DNA from: Oscillospiraceae bacterium
Lineage (GTDB): Bacteria > Bacillota > Clostridia > Oscillospirales > Ruminococcaceae
Length of the DNA: 56,354 bases
NCBI GenBank assembly: GCA_022800935.1
Contig: JAAWRH010000027.1
Location: 1 to 56,354, forward strand
Direction: 5' to 3'
Position 1 is the stretch's first letter, and each line of letters opens with the position of its first letter. The notes below the pieces were generated by a model. The model made no database searches. It was given only the letters and a program-made list of their open reading frames with translations, and was not told where the DNA came from. Shown in pieces: positions 1 to 8,080 of this stretch. The position numbers were made by a program, and so were the translations under genes.

Positions 1-117
1 CCTTTCTTATCTCTTCCTTAGTCTACTGCACTCTTGCATAAAAATAAAGTGCATAAGCTGTCCCTCAGACTACTTACACACTTTATTTTACACTCTCGCA
101 CCGCTACAGTCATGACC

Positions 118-204
118 TTATTTATATCCCATGGGTTTGCCTTCGCCTGCCATAAAACGATAAAGTGTCACATATTCCTCAACTAAGCGCACTTTATATT
201 TTCC
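118..204 (-). pseudogene. Possible toxin remnant after the antitoxin relic
   Basis: Overlapping the end of the antitoxin relic, a frame opens as GKYKVRLVEEY and stops after about 27 residues at 118-120. Toxins of the RelE/ParE fold often begin with a KYKV-type strand and overlap the antitoxin stop by a few bases, so position and opening fit a truncated toxin. The fragment is too short to prove it. The rest of 1-117 is AT-rich with no gene that I can recognise. Confidence 0.3.
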
Positions 205-456
205 CGTCGAATTTCCTCTGTAACCGCTGCCCGGCGTCCTCCAATGAAATCATATTTCCCGCCAGCCGTTCCTTTTCAGAAACCAATAGTCTTTCCCTCA
301 GTCCCTCAGTGCAAGCATTTATTCACGGCATTCAAAGACCCCCGTTCCCATAATAACGGTATCACCCTTTCCGTTCATCGTGATATAAATCGGTTCTGCC
401 GTTTCACGGGCCAGTCCGGCAATTTCATTATAGTCATTGTGTAATTCCGCAGAAGC
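194..456 (-). pseudogene. Decayed Phd/YefM-family antitoxin
   Basis: Reading the minus strand from about 456 gives the core of a Phd/YefM (prevent-host-death) antitoxin: DYNEIAGLARETAEPIYIT, then NGKGDTVIM and GVFE. The frame stops at a TAA near 322. After a one-frame shift it resumes with LRERLLVSEKERLAG and ends at a TAA at 194-196. The upstream end is also open: the frame meets a stop before any good start. The shift lies at a duplicated CTGAGGGA, which suggests a small duplication. Such antitoxins normally bind and neutralise a RelE/ParE-type toxin and repress their own promoter. This copy cannot make a full protein without frameshifting. I see a dead toxin-antitoxin module; a sequencing error is a less likely alternative because more than one lesion is present. 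Confidence 0.72.
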
Positions 457-615
457 TTACATATACACAAGCACTCACCTCTTTTATGATTCTACATTTA
501 TTCTATAAGAACGATACATTTTTTGTCAAGCAGCTTTTTTAGGGTCGATCCGTACTGGAGACATTTACAAGAAATTGCTCTAAAAGTTGTGGGGTTTGCC
601 AGTAGGCAAATTCAG

Positions 616-650
616 TGTAATCGGTTACAATTTTTGTGTAATCGTTTACA
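616..650 (+). promoter_or_regulatory. Tandem LacI-type operators
   Basis: Two near-identical imperfect palindromes, TGTAATCGGTTACA (616-629) and TGTAATCGTTTACA (637-650), sit just upstream of the LacI-family gene. Each has the central CG pair typical of LacI/GalR-family operators. Their centres are 21 bp apart, two helical turns, so two dimers could bind the same DNA face. They most likely mediate autoregulation of the regulator and control of the sugar operon behind it. Confidence 0.75.
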
Positions 651-671
651 TTCCGGAAAGGAGAGAGGACT

Positions 672-1673
672 ATTCCAACGATTAAGGATGTGGCAAAAGC
701 CGCTAATGTCTCTGTGGCAACCGTCTCCCGCGTGCTCAACGACGACCCCGCCGTCGCCGGGGATACCCGCGAAAATGTCCTGCGGGTTATCGCCCAGGTG
801 GGGTACGCGCCCAACGCTTTGGGCCGCAGCCTGCGGAAAAACTCCACCCGCCGCATCCTCCTGCTGCTGCCCTCCATCTCCCACGAGTTCCTGTCCGGCG
901 TGGCCAGGGGGGCGGAACGGGCGGCCTTTCGCAGGGGTTATCAGATTGTCTGCTCCGTCACCCACTCCAACCCAGACCTGGAAAGAGAGTACGTCAAAAT
1001 GCTGATTCAGCGCAGCGTGGACGGCATACTGTTTACCTCCTCCTGCCTGCCCGCCAGCGAGCTGAGCGATATCTCCGCCCATTACCCTGCCGTGATGTGC
1101 AGCGGACGGGTGGAAGGGGCAAAGCTGCCCTATGTGGGCATCGATGACGAGCAGGCCGCCTATGAAGTCACCCGGTACCTGGCCATGGGCGGATGCAGGC
1201 GGATTGCCATCATCGTCCACCCGGAGGACTATCCCTCCCGCCAGAGGCTGAAGGGCTACCACCGGGCCCTGGAGGAGCAGGGCATCCCCGATTGCCCGGA
1301 ATACCGGGTGCGGGGGGATTACACCATCACCTCCGGTGCCCACGCCTGCAAAAGGCTGTTCTCCCTCCCCCAGCCGCCGGACGCCGTATTCGCGGGCTCC
1401 GACCTGATGGCGGCAGGGGTGATCCGCCGGATGTATGAGATGGGCCTGCGTCCCGGAGAGGACGCGGCGGTCTTTGGCTTTGACAATATCGACATGGCGC
1501 GGGTCCTCACCCCAAGCCTGAGCACCGTTTCCCAATCCAAGCTCCAGATGGGGCGGAAGGCTATGGAGCTGCTGCTGGAGAGAATCGAAAACCCCGGACG
1601 CAGGCAGCAGAATATTTCCATCGGATATAAACTGATCTTCCGGGAATCCACCCGGCGGATACACAACAACTGA
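672..1673 (+). CDS. LacI/GalR-family transcriptional regulator
   Basis: The 333-residue product has an N-terminal helix-turn-helix (TIKDVAKAANVSVATVSRVL, residues 3-22) followed by a periplasmic-binding-protein-like sugar-sensing domain ending near IGYKLIFRESTR. A GTG at 690 could start the protein, but it would cut away the first residues of the DNA-binding helix and has no ribosome site at the right distance. An ATT at 672 follows GGAGAGAGG by a few bases and restores the family-typical PTIKDVA beginning, so I place the start there. ATT starts are rare. The gene sits 20 bp before the oxidoreductase of the sugar operon and is preceded by two operators, so it probably represses that operon until a sugar-type ligand binds. 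Confidence 0.9.
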   Translation: MPTIKDVAKAANVSVATVSRVLNDDPAVAGDTRENVLRVIAQVGYAPNALGRSLRKNSTRRILLLLPSISHEFLSGVARGAERAAFRRGYQIVCSVTHSNPDLEREYVKMLIQRSVDGILFTSSCLPASELSDISAHYPAVMCSGRVEGAKLPYVGIDDEQAAYEVTRYLAMGGCRRIAIIVHPEDYPSRQRLKGYHRALEEQGIPDCPEYRVRGDYTITSGAHACKRLFSLPQPPDAVFAGSDLMAAGVIRRMYEMGLRPGEDAAVFGFDNIDMARVLTPSLSTVSQSKLQMGRKAMELLLERIENPGRRQQNISIGYKLIFRESTRRIHNN

Positions 1674-1693
1674 CCGAAAGGGAGGAACACATC

Positions 1694-2776
1694 ATGGAAA
1701 AGAAACTGAAAATCGGCATCATCGGCTGCGGAGGCATCGCCAACGGAAAACACATGCCCGCCCTGAAACGGATCAAAGAGGTGGAGATGGTCGCCTTCTG
1801 CGACATCATCCCCGAACGCGCCGAAAAGGCTGCCAATAAGTTCGGCACCCCCGACGCGAAGGTCTATACGGATTACAAGGAGCTCTTAAAGGATAAATCC
1901 ATCGACGTGGTACACGTCCTCACCCCCAACCGGGAACACAGCTTTATCACCGTTGACGCCCTGGAGAGCGGCAAGCACGTCATGTGCGAAAAGCCCATGG
2001 CCATCAACAGCGCGGAGGCCCAGAAGATGCTGGACGCCGCCCGCCGCACCGGCAAAAAGCTGACCATCGGCTACCAGAACCGGTTCCGCGCGGATTCCCA
2101 GTTCCTCAAGCGGGCCTGTGAGGCCGGAGAGCTGGGGGATATCTACTTTGCCAAGGCCATTGCCCTGCGCCGCCGGGGCGTTCCCACCTGGGGCGTGTTC
2201 CTCAACGAGTACGAGCAGGGGGGCGGCCCGCTCATCGATATCGGCACCCATTCCCTGGACCTGACCCTTTGGATGATGGACAACTACAAGCCCAAAATGG
2301 TGGTGGGCAGCGTCTTTAAAAAGCTGGGGGACCAGAAAGAGCAGGGCAACAGCTTCGGCGACTGGGACCCGGAGAAGTACACGGTGGAGGACTCCGCCTT
2401 CGGGTACATCGTCATGGAGAACGGCGCGACCATTATGCTGGAATCCTCCTGGGCACTGAACATCCTGGACAGCCAGGAGGCCAAGACCCTCCTCTGCGGC
2501 ACCAAGGCCGGGGCGGACATGAAGGAAGGGCTGCGCTTTAACTCGGTGCGGCACAACCGCCAATGCGAGGAGACCATCAACCTGAAGGCAGGCGGCGTGG
2601 ACTTCTTTGAAGGGAACTACAGCGGCAATCCGGAGGATTTGGAGGCCCGCCAGTGGATCGACGCGGTGCTCTACGACAGGGAGCCGGTTGTCAAGCCGGA
2701 ACAGGCCATTGTCGTCACCCAGATACTGGAGGCCATCTATAAGAGCGCGGCTGACGGCAAGCCGGTCATGTTTTAA
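1694..2776 (+). CDS. Gfo/Idh/MocA-family NAD(P)-dependent oxidoreductase
   Basis: A 360-residue protein with an N-terminal Rossmann fold (GIIGCGGIAN, residues 8-17) and the family signature EKP at 99-101, whose lysine is normally catalytic. The C-terminal half carries GGGPLIDIGTHSLDL, with Asp182 and His186 in the positions of the usual catalytic pair. Family members oxidise a hydroxyl of a sugar, cyclitol or glycoside using NAD(P). A strong ribosome site (GGAGG) precedes the ATG. It is followed closely by three sugar isomerase/epimerase-like genes, so its product is probably a keto-sugar that those enzymes rearrange or cleave. The overall look recalls the DgpA-type 3-oxidases of gut bacteria that start glycoside breakdown, but that is from memory and unproven. 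Length is normal and intact. Confidence 0.88.
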   Translation: MEKKLKIGIIGCGGIANGKHMPALKRIKEVEMVAFCDIIPERAEKAANKFGTPDAKVYTDYKELLKDKSIDVVHVLTPNREHSFITVDALESGKHVMCEKPMAINSAEAQKMLDAARRTGKKLTIGYQNRFRADSQFLKRACEAGELGDIYFAKAIALRRRGVPTWGVFLNEYEQGGGPLIDIGTHSLDLTLWMMDNYKPKMVVGSVFKKLGDQKEQGNSFGDWDPEKYTVEDSAFGYIVMENGATIMLESSWALNILDSQEAKTLLCGTKAGADMKEGLRFNSVRHNRQCEETINLKAGGVDFFEGNYSGNPEDLEARQWIDAVLYDREPVVKPEQAIVVTQILEAIYKSAADGKPVMF

Positions 2777-2794
2777 GAAAAGGAGGGCGCGGTT

Positions 2795-3586
2795 GTGAAA
2801 CTGGGCATTATTGAAAAACCAAACGAGCAGGGCTTCCAGAACGCCGCCAAATTTGGGCTTTCCTTTGTGGAATACTGCATCAATGTCGGCCAGGATGTAG
2901 ACGAGTTCACCTCCCACGCCTTGGAGCTGGAAAAACTGTCCGCAAAATACGGCATAGAGGTGGGAGCCATAGGCCGCTGGGGAACCGATAAGGTCAACAA
3001 GGACGGCACCCTGGTCAACGAGGAGGTTCAGAATAGCTGCAAGCTCATCGACGTTTGCTCCCAGTTGGGAACCAAGGTGTTCAACACCGGCGTGAACTAT
3101 GTTAAGGAGCTCTCCCTTTATTCCAACATCACCTCCGCCATACGCTACCTGGAAGCAATCTGCAGGTACGCGGAGCACAGGGGCGTCAAGGTGGCAACAT
3201 ATAACTGTGACTGGAACAACTACATAGACTCCGACCCCGCCTGGTCACTGGTCCAGGGACATATTCCCACGCTGGGCATCAAGTACGACAGCTCCCACAG
3301 CATCCACGCCCACCGGGATTACCTGGCGGAAACCAAAAAGTGGGGCCACCGCTTCTACCATGTCCACATCAAGGGCGCGCTGATGATAGAGGACTTCCCC
3401 TATATCGACCCGCCCGCCGGGATGGACCAGACCAACTGGGGCGCGTTTATCGCCACCCTCTGCGGGGTGGGGTATGACGGCCAGCTGAGCATCGAGCCCC
3501 ACAGCGACGTGTGGAGAAAGAAGGGCCTCCAGGACCAGAGCATCGCCCTTTCGGTGGAGACAATCCGCAAATATATTTTCCAGTAA
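2795..3586 (+). CDS. Sugar phosphate isomerase/epimerase family protein (TIM barrel 1)
   Basis: A 263-residue AP-endonuclease-2-type TIM barrel. Likely metal ligands at strand ends are seen in YDSSHSIHAH, in HIKGALM and in the late SIEPHSDVW. A GTG start follows AGGAGG by eight bases, 18 bp after the oxidoreductase stop. Enzymes of this fold include xylose isomerase-like epimerases, inosose dehydratase (IolE) and 3-keto-glycoside lyases; all use a divalent metal to enolise a keto-sugar. It lies in a LacI-controlled operon with an oxidoreductase and two further paralogs that differ clearly in sequence, so the three probably act at different steps. The exact substrate cannot be read from the sequence. 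Confidence 0.82.
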   Translation: MKLGIIEKPNEQGFQNAAKFGLSFVEYCINVGQDVDEFTSHALELEKLSAKYGIEVGAIGRWGTDKVNKDGTLVNEEVQNSCKLIDVCSQLGTKVFNTGVNYVKELSLYSNITSAIRYLEAICRYAEHRGVKVATYNCDWNNYIDSDPAWSLVQGHIPTLGIKYDSSHSIHAHRDYLAETKKWGHRFYHVHIKGALMIEDFPYIDPPAGMDQTNWGAFIATLCGVGYDGQLSIEPHSDVWRKKGLQDQSIALSVETIRKYIFQ

Positions 3587-3599
3587 AGGGGGAAATCAC

Positions 3600-4334
3600 A
3601 TGAAGATTGCATTGCAGATGTACAGCGTCCGGGATGCGGTCAAGGACGAGGAAACGCTGTTCGCCGCCCTGGAAAAGGTCCGGAAAATGGGCTATGAGGG
3701 GGTTGAGTTCGCCGGGTGCTTTGGGGCGGACCCCGAAAAGCTGAGGGACCGCCTGAAGGAGCTGGGCCTGACAGCAGTGGGCTGTCACGAAGCCCTCCGG
3801 AGCATGGAGGCGGGCGATATAGACCAGCTGCTGGCCTTTTACCAAAAGGTGGGAGTCAAAAATTTTGTCTGCTCCTTTGCCCCCACGTCCGCCCCGGCGG
3901 AGGTGGAGCACCTCTGCGGCTACATGTCCATGGTAAAGGAAAAGGCGGAAAAGCTGGGGATGAAGACCGGCTATCACAACCATTACCACGAGTTCAAGGA
4001 AATGGACGGGGTGAAGCCGATTGACAAAATATCCGCCTGCTGTCCCCTGGAGCTGGACACCTACTGGTCCTTTGTGGCTGGGGAGGACACCGGAGCATTT
4101 ATCCGGCAGAACAAGGAAAAGATTGGGTTGATCCACCTGAAGGACGGAAGCCGGGACGGCCATCCCTGTGCCATCGGAGAAGGGGAAGCGGACATCCGGG
4201 CGGTTCTGGAAGCGGCAAGGGACATGGGGGCGGAATGGGTAATCGTTGAAAACGACAACCCTGTTCCGGACGGCTTCTCCGATGTGGCCCGGAGCATGGA
4301 TACCCTGAAAACCAAATTTGCGGATTTTCTGTAA
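3600..4334 (+). CDS. Sugar phosphate isomerase/epimerase family protein (TIM barrel 2)
   Basis: A 244-residue TIM barrel beginning MKIALQMYSVRD, a family-typical first strand. Metal-site segments are GYHNHYHEF, LELDTYW, HLKDGS and WVIVENDN. The length is typical of the short, common branch of this family found in sugar and cyclitol clusters. It starts 13 bp after the preceding paralog, with GGGGG upstream, so it is cotranscribed. By analogy it should use a divalent cation to epimerise, dehydrate or beta-eliminate a keto-sugar made by the upstream oxidoreductase. A GC-rich hairpin follows it before the third paralog. Confidence 0.83.
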   Translation: MKIALQMYSVRDAVKDEETLFAALEKVRKMGYEGVEFAGCFGADPEKLRDRLKELGLTAVGCHEALRSMEAGDIDQLLAFYQKVGVKNFVCSFAPTSAPAEVEHLCGYMSMVKEKAEKLGMKTGYHNHYHEFKEMDGVKPIDKISACCPLELDTYWSFVAGEDTGAFIRQNKEKIGLIHLKDGSRDGHPCAIGEGEADIRAVLEAARDMGAEWVIVENDNPVPDGFSDVARSMDTLKTKFADFL

Positions 4335-4340
4335 TCCAAG

Positions 4341-4370
4341 GGCGGCGGCCTTTCCAAAACGGCCGCCGCC
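4341..4370 (+). other. Intercistronic GC hairpin
   Basis: GGCGGCGGCC (4341-4350) and GGCCGCCGCC (4361-4370) form a perfect 10-bp stem with a ten-base loop between the second and third isomerase genes. No T-run follows, so it is not a normal terminator. It may act as an RNA-processing or mRNA-stability element setting different levels of the neighbouring proteins. Confidence 0.55.
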
Positions 4371-4395
4371 AAATTCAGAAAGGATGGATTGATCT

Positions 4396-5361
4396 ATGAA
4401 GTTAGGTGTATTTACTACTTTGCTTTCCAACCTCTCCCTGGAGGATTCGTTGAAATACTTTCAGTCCCTGGGAATCCAGATGGTGGAGATTGGCTGCGGG
4501 AACTACCCCGGCAGCGCCCACTGCAACCCGGAGATTCTGCTGAACAGTGAGGAAAAGCGGAATGAATTCATGGGTCTGATTCAGAAATACGGCATGGAAA
4601 TCAGCGCCCTCTCCTGCCACGGGAACCCTGTCCACCCCGACAAGGAGTTTGCCGAAAAGAACGACCGTGTGATGCGCAACACTGTCCTGCTGGCGGAAAA
4701 GCTGGGCATCCACCAGATAAACGCCTTTTCCGGCTGCCCCGGAGACCACGAGGGGGCCAAGTATCCCAACTGGGTGACCTGCCCCTGGCCGGAGGATTAC
4801 ACCAAAATTCTGGAATGGCAGTGGAACGAGGTATTGATCCCCTACTGGAAGGACTTTACCGCATTTGCCAAGTCCCACGGCGTGGATAAAATCGCCCTGG
4901 AGCTGCACCCCGGCTTCTGCGTGTACAACACCCATTCGCTGCTGAAGCTGCGGGAGGCTGTGGGACCGGAAATCGGAGCCAACCTGGACCCCAGTCATCT
5001 GATCTGGCAGGGGATGGACCCGGTGGCGGTGATCAAGGCCCTGGGCGGCGCAATCTTCCACTTCCACGCCAAGGACACCAAGATTGACAAATACAACACC
5101 GCCGTGGACGGCGTGCTGGATACCCGCCACTACTCCGACGAGGCCCACCGCTCCTGGATTTTCCGCAGCGTGGGCTACGGCAACAGCGCCTCCTACTGGA
5201 AGGATATCATCAGCGCCCTGCGGATTGCCGGATACGACTACGCCATCAGCATTGAGCACGAGGACAGCCTGATGAGCCAGAACGAGGGCCTTTCCAAGGC
5301 GGTCGCCACCCTCAAGGAGGTCATCACCTTTGAAAACACCGGCGCCATGTGGTGGGCGTAA
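4396..5361 (+). CDS. Sugar phosphate isomerase/epimerase family protein (TIM barrel 3, long form)
   Basis: A 321-residue member, longer than its two neighbours. Metal-site elements are ALELHPGFCVYN, NLDPSHLIWQGMDP, HFHAKDT and the late SIEHEDS. The pattern HPGF plus DPSHL is common in a long subgroup found beside Gfo/Idh/MocA oxidoreductases in glycoside-utilisation clusters. Translation starts at ATG 4396 after AAAGGATGG. It is the last gene of the operon, since a strong terminator follows at 5387. The role is inferred as a metal-dependent rearrangement or cleavage of an oxidised sugar. No transporter, kinase or glycosidase accompanies the operon within the window. Confidence 0.83.
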   Translation: MKLGVFTTLLSNLSLEDSLKYFQSLGIQMVEIGCGNYPGSAHCNPEILLNSEEKRNEFMGLIQKYGMEISALSCHGNPVHPDKEFAEKNDRVMRNTVLLAEKLGIHQINAFSGCPGDHEGAKYPNWVTCPWPEDYTKILEWQWNEVLIPYWKDFTAFAKSHGVDKIALELHPGFCVYNTHSLLKLREAVGPEIGANLDPSHLIWQGMDPVAVIKALGGAIFHFHAKDTKIDKYNTAVDGVLDTRHYSDEAHRSWIFRSVGYGNSASYWKDIISALRIAGYDYAISIEHEDSLMSQNEGLSKAVATLKEVITFENTGAMWWA

Positions 5362-5386
5362 GGGACAACGGCAGAGCTAAAACGAC

Positions 5387-5433
5387 GCGGCCAGGGTACT
5401 TTGCCGAAAGGTACCCTGGCCGCAAAACCTTTT
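5387..5433 (+). terminator. Rho-independent terminator of the sugar operon
   Basis: A perfect 13-bp stem, GCGGCCAGGGTAC (5387-5399) with GTACCCTGGCCGC (5411-5423), is followed by AAAACCTTTTT. It closes the LacI-oxidoreductase-isomerase operon 26 bp after the last stop codon. Confidence 0.85.
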
Positions 5434-5481
5434 TCACGGTTTCTTCAACCTAGACTTTATCTGTAACGAATTGTTGACGTG

Positions 5482-6153
5482 TCACTGGCGGAAGGACGGC
5501 GGCGTCACTTTGACATCCTTAAAGGTGTTTCCTCCGGGGGAGGGCTCCGACATGCTGAAATACATCCGGGCGGCCTTGGTGGTGCCGAAATCCCGGTTGG
5601 ATCCGGTATCCTGCACCCGGTTGAACGCCTCCCGGAACATGGCATTGTGGGCCTCCTCCCGGTTGAGCAGAAAGTCTATGGTTTCCCTTACCTTTTTATC
5701 GTCGATTTGGCGGTACAGGTACTCATAAACCACCTTTGCCCGCTGCTCGGAGGCAATGTTGGAGAGCAGGTCCGCGCAGAGGTCACCTGTTACAGTGACA
5801 TAATCACCGGTCCAGGAGTAGCCGGAGGCATTGATCAGCCCCGGATTAAGCCCCAGCAGGACATGGGTTTCAATCTCTCCGGCGGGAGCCGCCTTTGCCT
5901 CCACATCGTGGCCGTTGAGCAGGTTGATGGTCTGGGCCACCATCTCCAGGTGCCCCAGCTCCTCGGCGGCGATATCCAAAAACAGGTCCTTAATTTCCGG
6001 GTCCTTGATGCGGAAGCTCTGGGACATATACTGCATAGCCGCTTTCAATTCGCCGTTGCCGCCGCCCATCTGCTCCTGGAGGAGCGCGGCATACTGGGGA
6101 TTGGGCTTTTCGACAGCGACAGGGTGGAACAGCATCTTTTCATGTTTAAACAC
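5482..6153 (-). CDS. Manganese catalase (CotJC-like)
   Basis: A ferritin-like four-helix protein that splits hydrogen peroxide to water and oxygen at a di-manganese centre. Ligand motifs are visible in EELGHLEM and NREEAHNAMF, and the segment GVIN-like LNPGLINASGYSW is family-typical. The open frame extends to 6195, but that upstream GTG has no ribosome site. The GTG at 6153, giving VFKHEKMLFHP, follows GAGAGGG by eight bases, so I prefer 223 residues. This is close to the short CotJC-type spore-coat or vegetative catalases. The usual cotJA/cotJB partners are absent. It converges on the sugar operon and stands alone, pointing to a stand-alone peroxide defence gene in an anaerobe. Confidence 0.9.
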   Translation of the reverse strand: MFKHEKMLFHPVAVEKPNPQYAALLQEQMGGGNGELKAAMQYMSQSFRIKDPEIKDLFLDIAAEELGHLEMVAQTINLLNGHDVEAKAAPAGEIETHVLLGLNPGLINASGYSWTGDYVTVTGDLCADLLSNIASEQRAKVVYEYLYRQIDDKKVRETIDFLLNREEAHNAMFREAFNRVQDTGSNRDFGTTKAARMYFSMSEPSPGGNTFKDVKVTPPSFRQ

Positions 6154-6305
6154 GGGGAAATCCCTCTCTTTCTGATTCTGGTTCCTCTGCGGCACTTACG
6201 GCAAAGGAATCTGACTGACTTCAAAAGGATAGGATTTCCCATTAGGGGGTATTTTATGCAAATTCCCATATAAAATCGAGCTTATACCCATTCCTGATAA
6301 GTTGC

Positions 6306-6356
6306 AGAAAAAATCGGACCGAAAGCATATACGCAGGCTTTTTTCGGTCCGGTTTT
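6306..6356 (-). terminator. Terminator of the DapA-family gene
   Basis: On the minus strand CGGACCGAAA pairs with TTTCGGTCCG (plus 6315-6324 and 6342-6351) and is followed by ATTTTTT. It lies 27 bp past the stop of the aldolase gene and is flanked by T-runs on both sides, so it could also act on plus-strand transcripts. Confidence 0.8.
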
Positions 6357-6382
6357 CTGTGCTATTTTAATCGGAGCTTGTA

Positions 6383-7288
6383 TCAATCGATCAGGCCCGC
6401 CTTTTTCATCTCAGCCTTTATCTTGTCCAACACCGGCCCTTCCGGCGTCGCCAGGTTCGGGGTATAGGGCAGGCCGATATCCCGCCCCCGCAGGTTGGCC
6501 ATATCCTTTGCCGCCACCGGAAAGCTTGCGCCGTCCATGGAAAGCCGAACCGGGTTCAGCTTGAACTGCGCCTCCAAAGACCCATGCAGGTCCCCGGCGA
6601 CAAATTTATTGTAGACGTCGGTAATCAGCTCCGGCATAAAGTTGGCCGCTGTGCAGACACCGCCCACCGCGCCGTGGCACATGGAGGCGTACAGCAGGGT
6701 GTCCTTCCCGCCGAACACCTTGAAGTTCACGTCCCGCGTCCTGCGGATAAACTCGGAGGTCTGGGTGATATCGCCGCTGGTATCCTTCATGCCCACGATG
6801 TTTTCCACCTCATGGGCCAGGCGCTCCACCAGGCCCGCGGACATGGTATACCCCACCCTGCCCGGATTGTTGTACAGCAGCATGGGGGTTTGGGGGACAG
6901 CGTCCGCAATGGTCTTAAAGTGGAGGAACAGCTCCCGCTCCGTGGGCTTTAAGAACATCGGCTGAAGGACGGAGATGCCGCTTGCCCCGTTTGCCACAGC
7001 CATTTTAGCCAGCCGCACGCATTTTTTGGTGCTGATGGCCCCGATTCCAAAGTACACCGGGACCCTGCCCGCCGCCTGGTCAACCATGATTTTCAGCCCC
7101 CGCTCCATCTCATCCTCCTCGATGACATAGAACTCCCCGTTGCTGCCGAAGGCCAGGATGCCCAGCACCCCGCCGTCGATGACATAGTCCACCTGTTCCC
7201 GCATTTTTTTCTCGTCGATCCGTTCCTCTCCGTCAATGGGGGTCAGAATCGGTACGACAACGCCTTTGATAAAATCTGTGTTCATCAT
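6383..7288 (-). CDS. Dihydrodipicolinate synthase / N-acetylneuraminate lyase family aldolase
   Basis: A 301-residue class I aldolase TIM barrel. The Schiff-base lysine is in VGMKDTSGD (about residue 168) and the catalytic tyrosine in LLYNNPGRVG (about 139), matching the spacing of DapA and NanA. The open frame reaches 7306, but the ATG at 7288 (MMNTDFIKG) has GAGGTGG five bases upstream and is the likely start. Members condense or cleave pyruvate with an aldehyde: lysine biosynthesis, sialic acid lyase or keto-sugar-acid aldolases. The gene is alone, with its own consensus promoter and terminator, and not beside lysine genes. A catabolic aldolase is therefore as likely as DapA itself; the sequence does not settle it. 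Confidence 0.88.
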   Translation of the reverse strand: MMNTDFIKGVVVPILTPIDGEERIDEKKMREQVDYVIDGGVLGILAFGSNGEFYVIEEDEMERGLKIMVDQAAGRVPVYFGIGAISTKKCVRLAKMAVANGASGISVLQPMFLKPTERELFLHFKTIADAVPQTPMLLYNNPGRVGYTMSAGLVERLAHEVENIVGMKDTSGDITQTSEFIRRTRDVNFKVFGGKDTLLYASMCHGAVGGVCTAANFMPELITDVYNKFVAGDLHGSLEAQFKLNPVRLSMDGASFPVAAKDMANLRGRDIGLPYTPNLATPEGPVLDKIKAEMKKAGLID

Positions 7289-7341
7289 CTGTTCCACCTC
7301 GTTCATTTTTGTTTATAAAGCATAGACAATACTCTTTTTCC

Positions 7342-7370
7342 ATTTTAACGGATTTTACAGAAGGTGTCAA
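7342..7370 (-). promoter_or_regulatory. Sigma-A-type promoter of the aldolase gene
   Basis: On the minus strand TTGACA (plus 7365-7370) and TAAAAT (plus 7342-7347) are separated by exactly 17 bases, in an AT-rich stretch about 55 bp upstream of the chosen start codon. Confidence 0.7.
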
Positions 7371-7405
7371 ACAAATAAAAGGACTTTTATTTTAATCCTG
7401 CGGTT

Positions 7406-8050
7406 TTACCTGGCTAAAACCGTCCTCTCCCATTCTGTGCCGTCTTCCCGCTCCGCCTTTACCCCCAGTATAACCGCCTTACCCACCGGCGCGTGATACA
7501 GCAGAAACGGATTCCTCATATCCCTCTGCATCCGTCCCTGCCCCGGCCCAAAGTGTCCGGTAAAGATAACCCCCGCCGCACACCCAAACTGCCTCAGCCA
7601 CGGCTCCGGGTCCAGGGCGTCGGGACGCAGTACCTCCCCCTCCGGCGATAAAAACGCCACCGCGAAAATCACCCGCCGAAGGGTATCCTTCCCTATATTC
7701 TTCCACCGCAGCGCCAGCACAACATGCTCTCCCCCCTCCGGCGGCGGACTGTCCTTCCCCGCGTCAGGGGTCTTTTCCTCACCGTCTTCCATCCCGATGA
7801 GCCTTGCTCCGTATGCCCCCAGCTCCTCAATCCGGATTTCCCCAAGCTCTCCCCCCTGGGGTGCAAAACCCTCCGCTTCCGCCCGGCGGACCAGCCAGGC
7901 GGTGAGCTCCGTCCCCTGGGCAATGGCATCCTCGCGGCCCTTCGCCTTTTTATCTTCCCCGGAAAGTATCCAGTCCGCCGCCAATTTGACGATTCCCGCC
8001 AAAAGCGCCGCCCCCACAATGACAACGACAAATTCCATAGCCGAATCCAT
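7406..8050 (-). CDS. Hypothetical membrane-anchored protein
   Basis: I do not recognise this 214-residue protein. It has one N-terminal membrane segment (about residues 6-25, FVVVIVGAALLAGIVKLAA), an acidic, proline-rich linker around 90-105, and a C-terminal domain rich in beta-strand-forming residues (LRWKNIGKDTLRRVIFAVAF, then GVIFTGHFGPG). The second half could be an immunoglobulin-like or transglutaminase-like beta domain facing the cytoplasm or outside; the topology is not clear. A GGAGGG abuts the first ATG at 8050. A second ATG twelve bases on (MEFVVV) is the other candidate start. A terminator separates it from the upstream acetyltransferase gene, so it is probably expressed separately. 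Confidence 0.6.
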   Translation of the reverse strand: MDSAMEFVVVIVGAALLAGIVKLAADWILSGEDKKAKGREDAIAQGTELTAWLVRRAEAEGFAPQGGELGEIRIEELGAYGARLIGMEDGEEKTPDAGKDSPPPEGGEHVVLALRWKNIGKDTLRRVIFAVAFLSPEGEVLRPDALDPEPWLRQFGCAAGVIFTGHFGPGQGRMQRDMRNPFLLYHAPVGKAVILGVKAEREDGTEWERTVLAR

Positions 8051-8080
8051 CCCTCCAAGCTTTTATGTAAAACGAAAACC

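Noticed and set aside
1886-3178. 430-codon minus-strand open frame
   Set aside because: Antisense to the oxidoreductase and first isomerase gene, with no family match.
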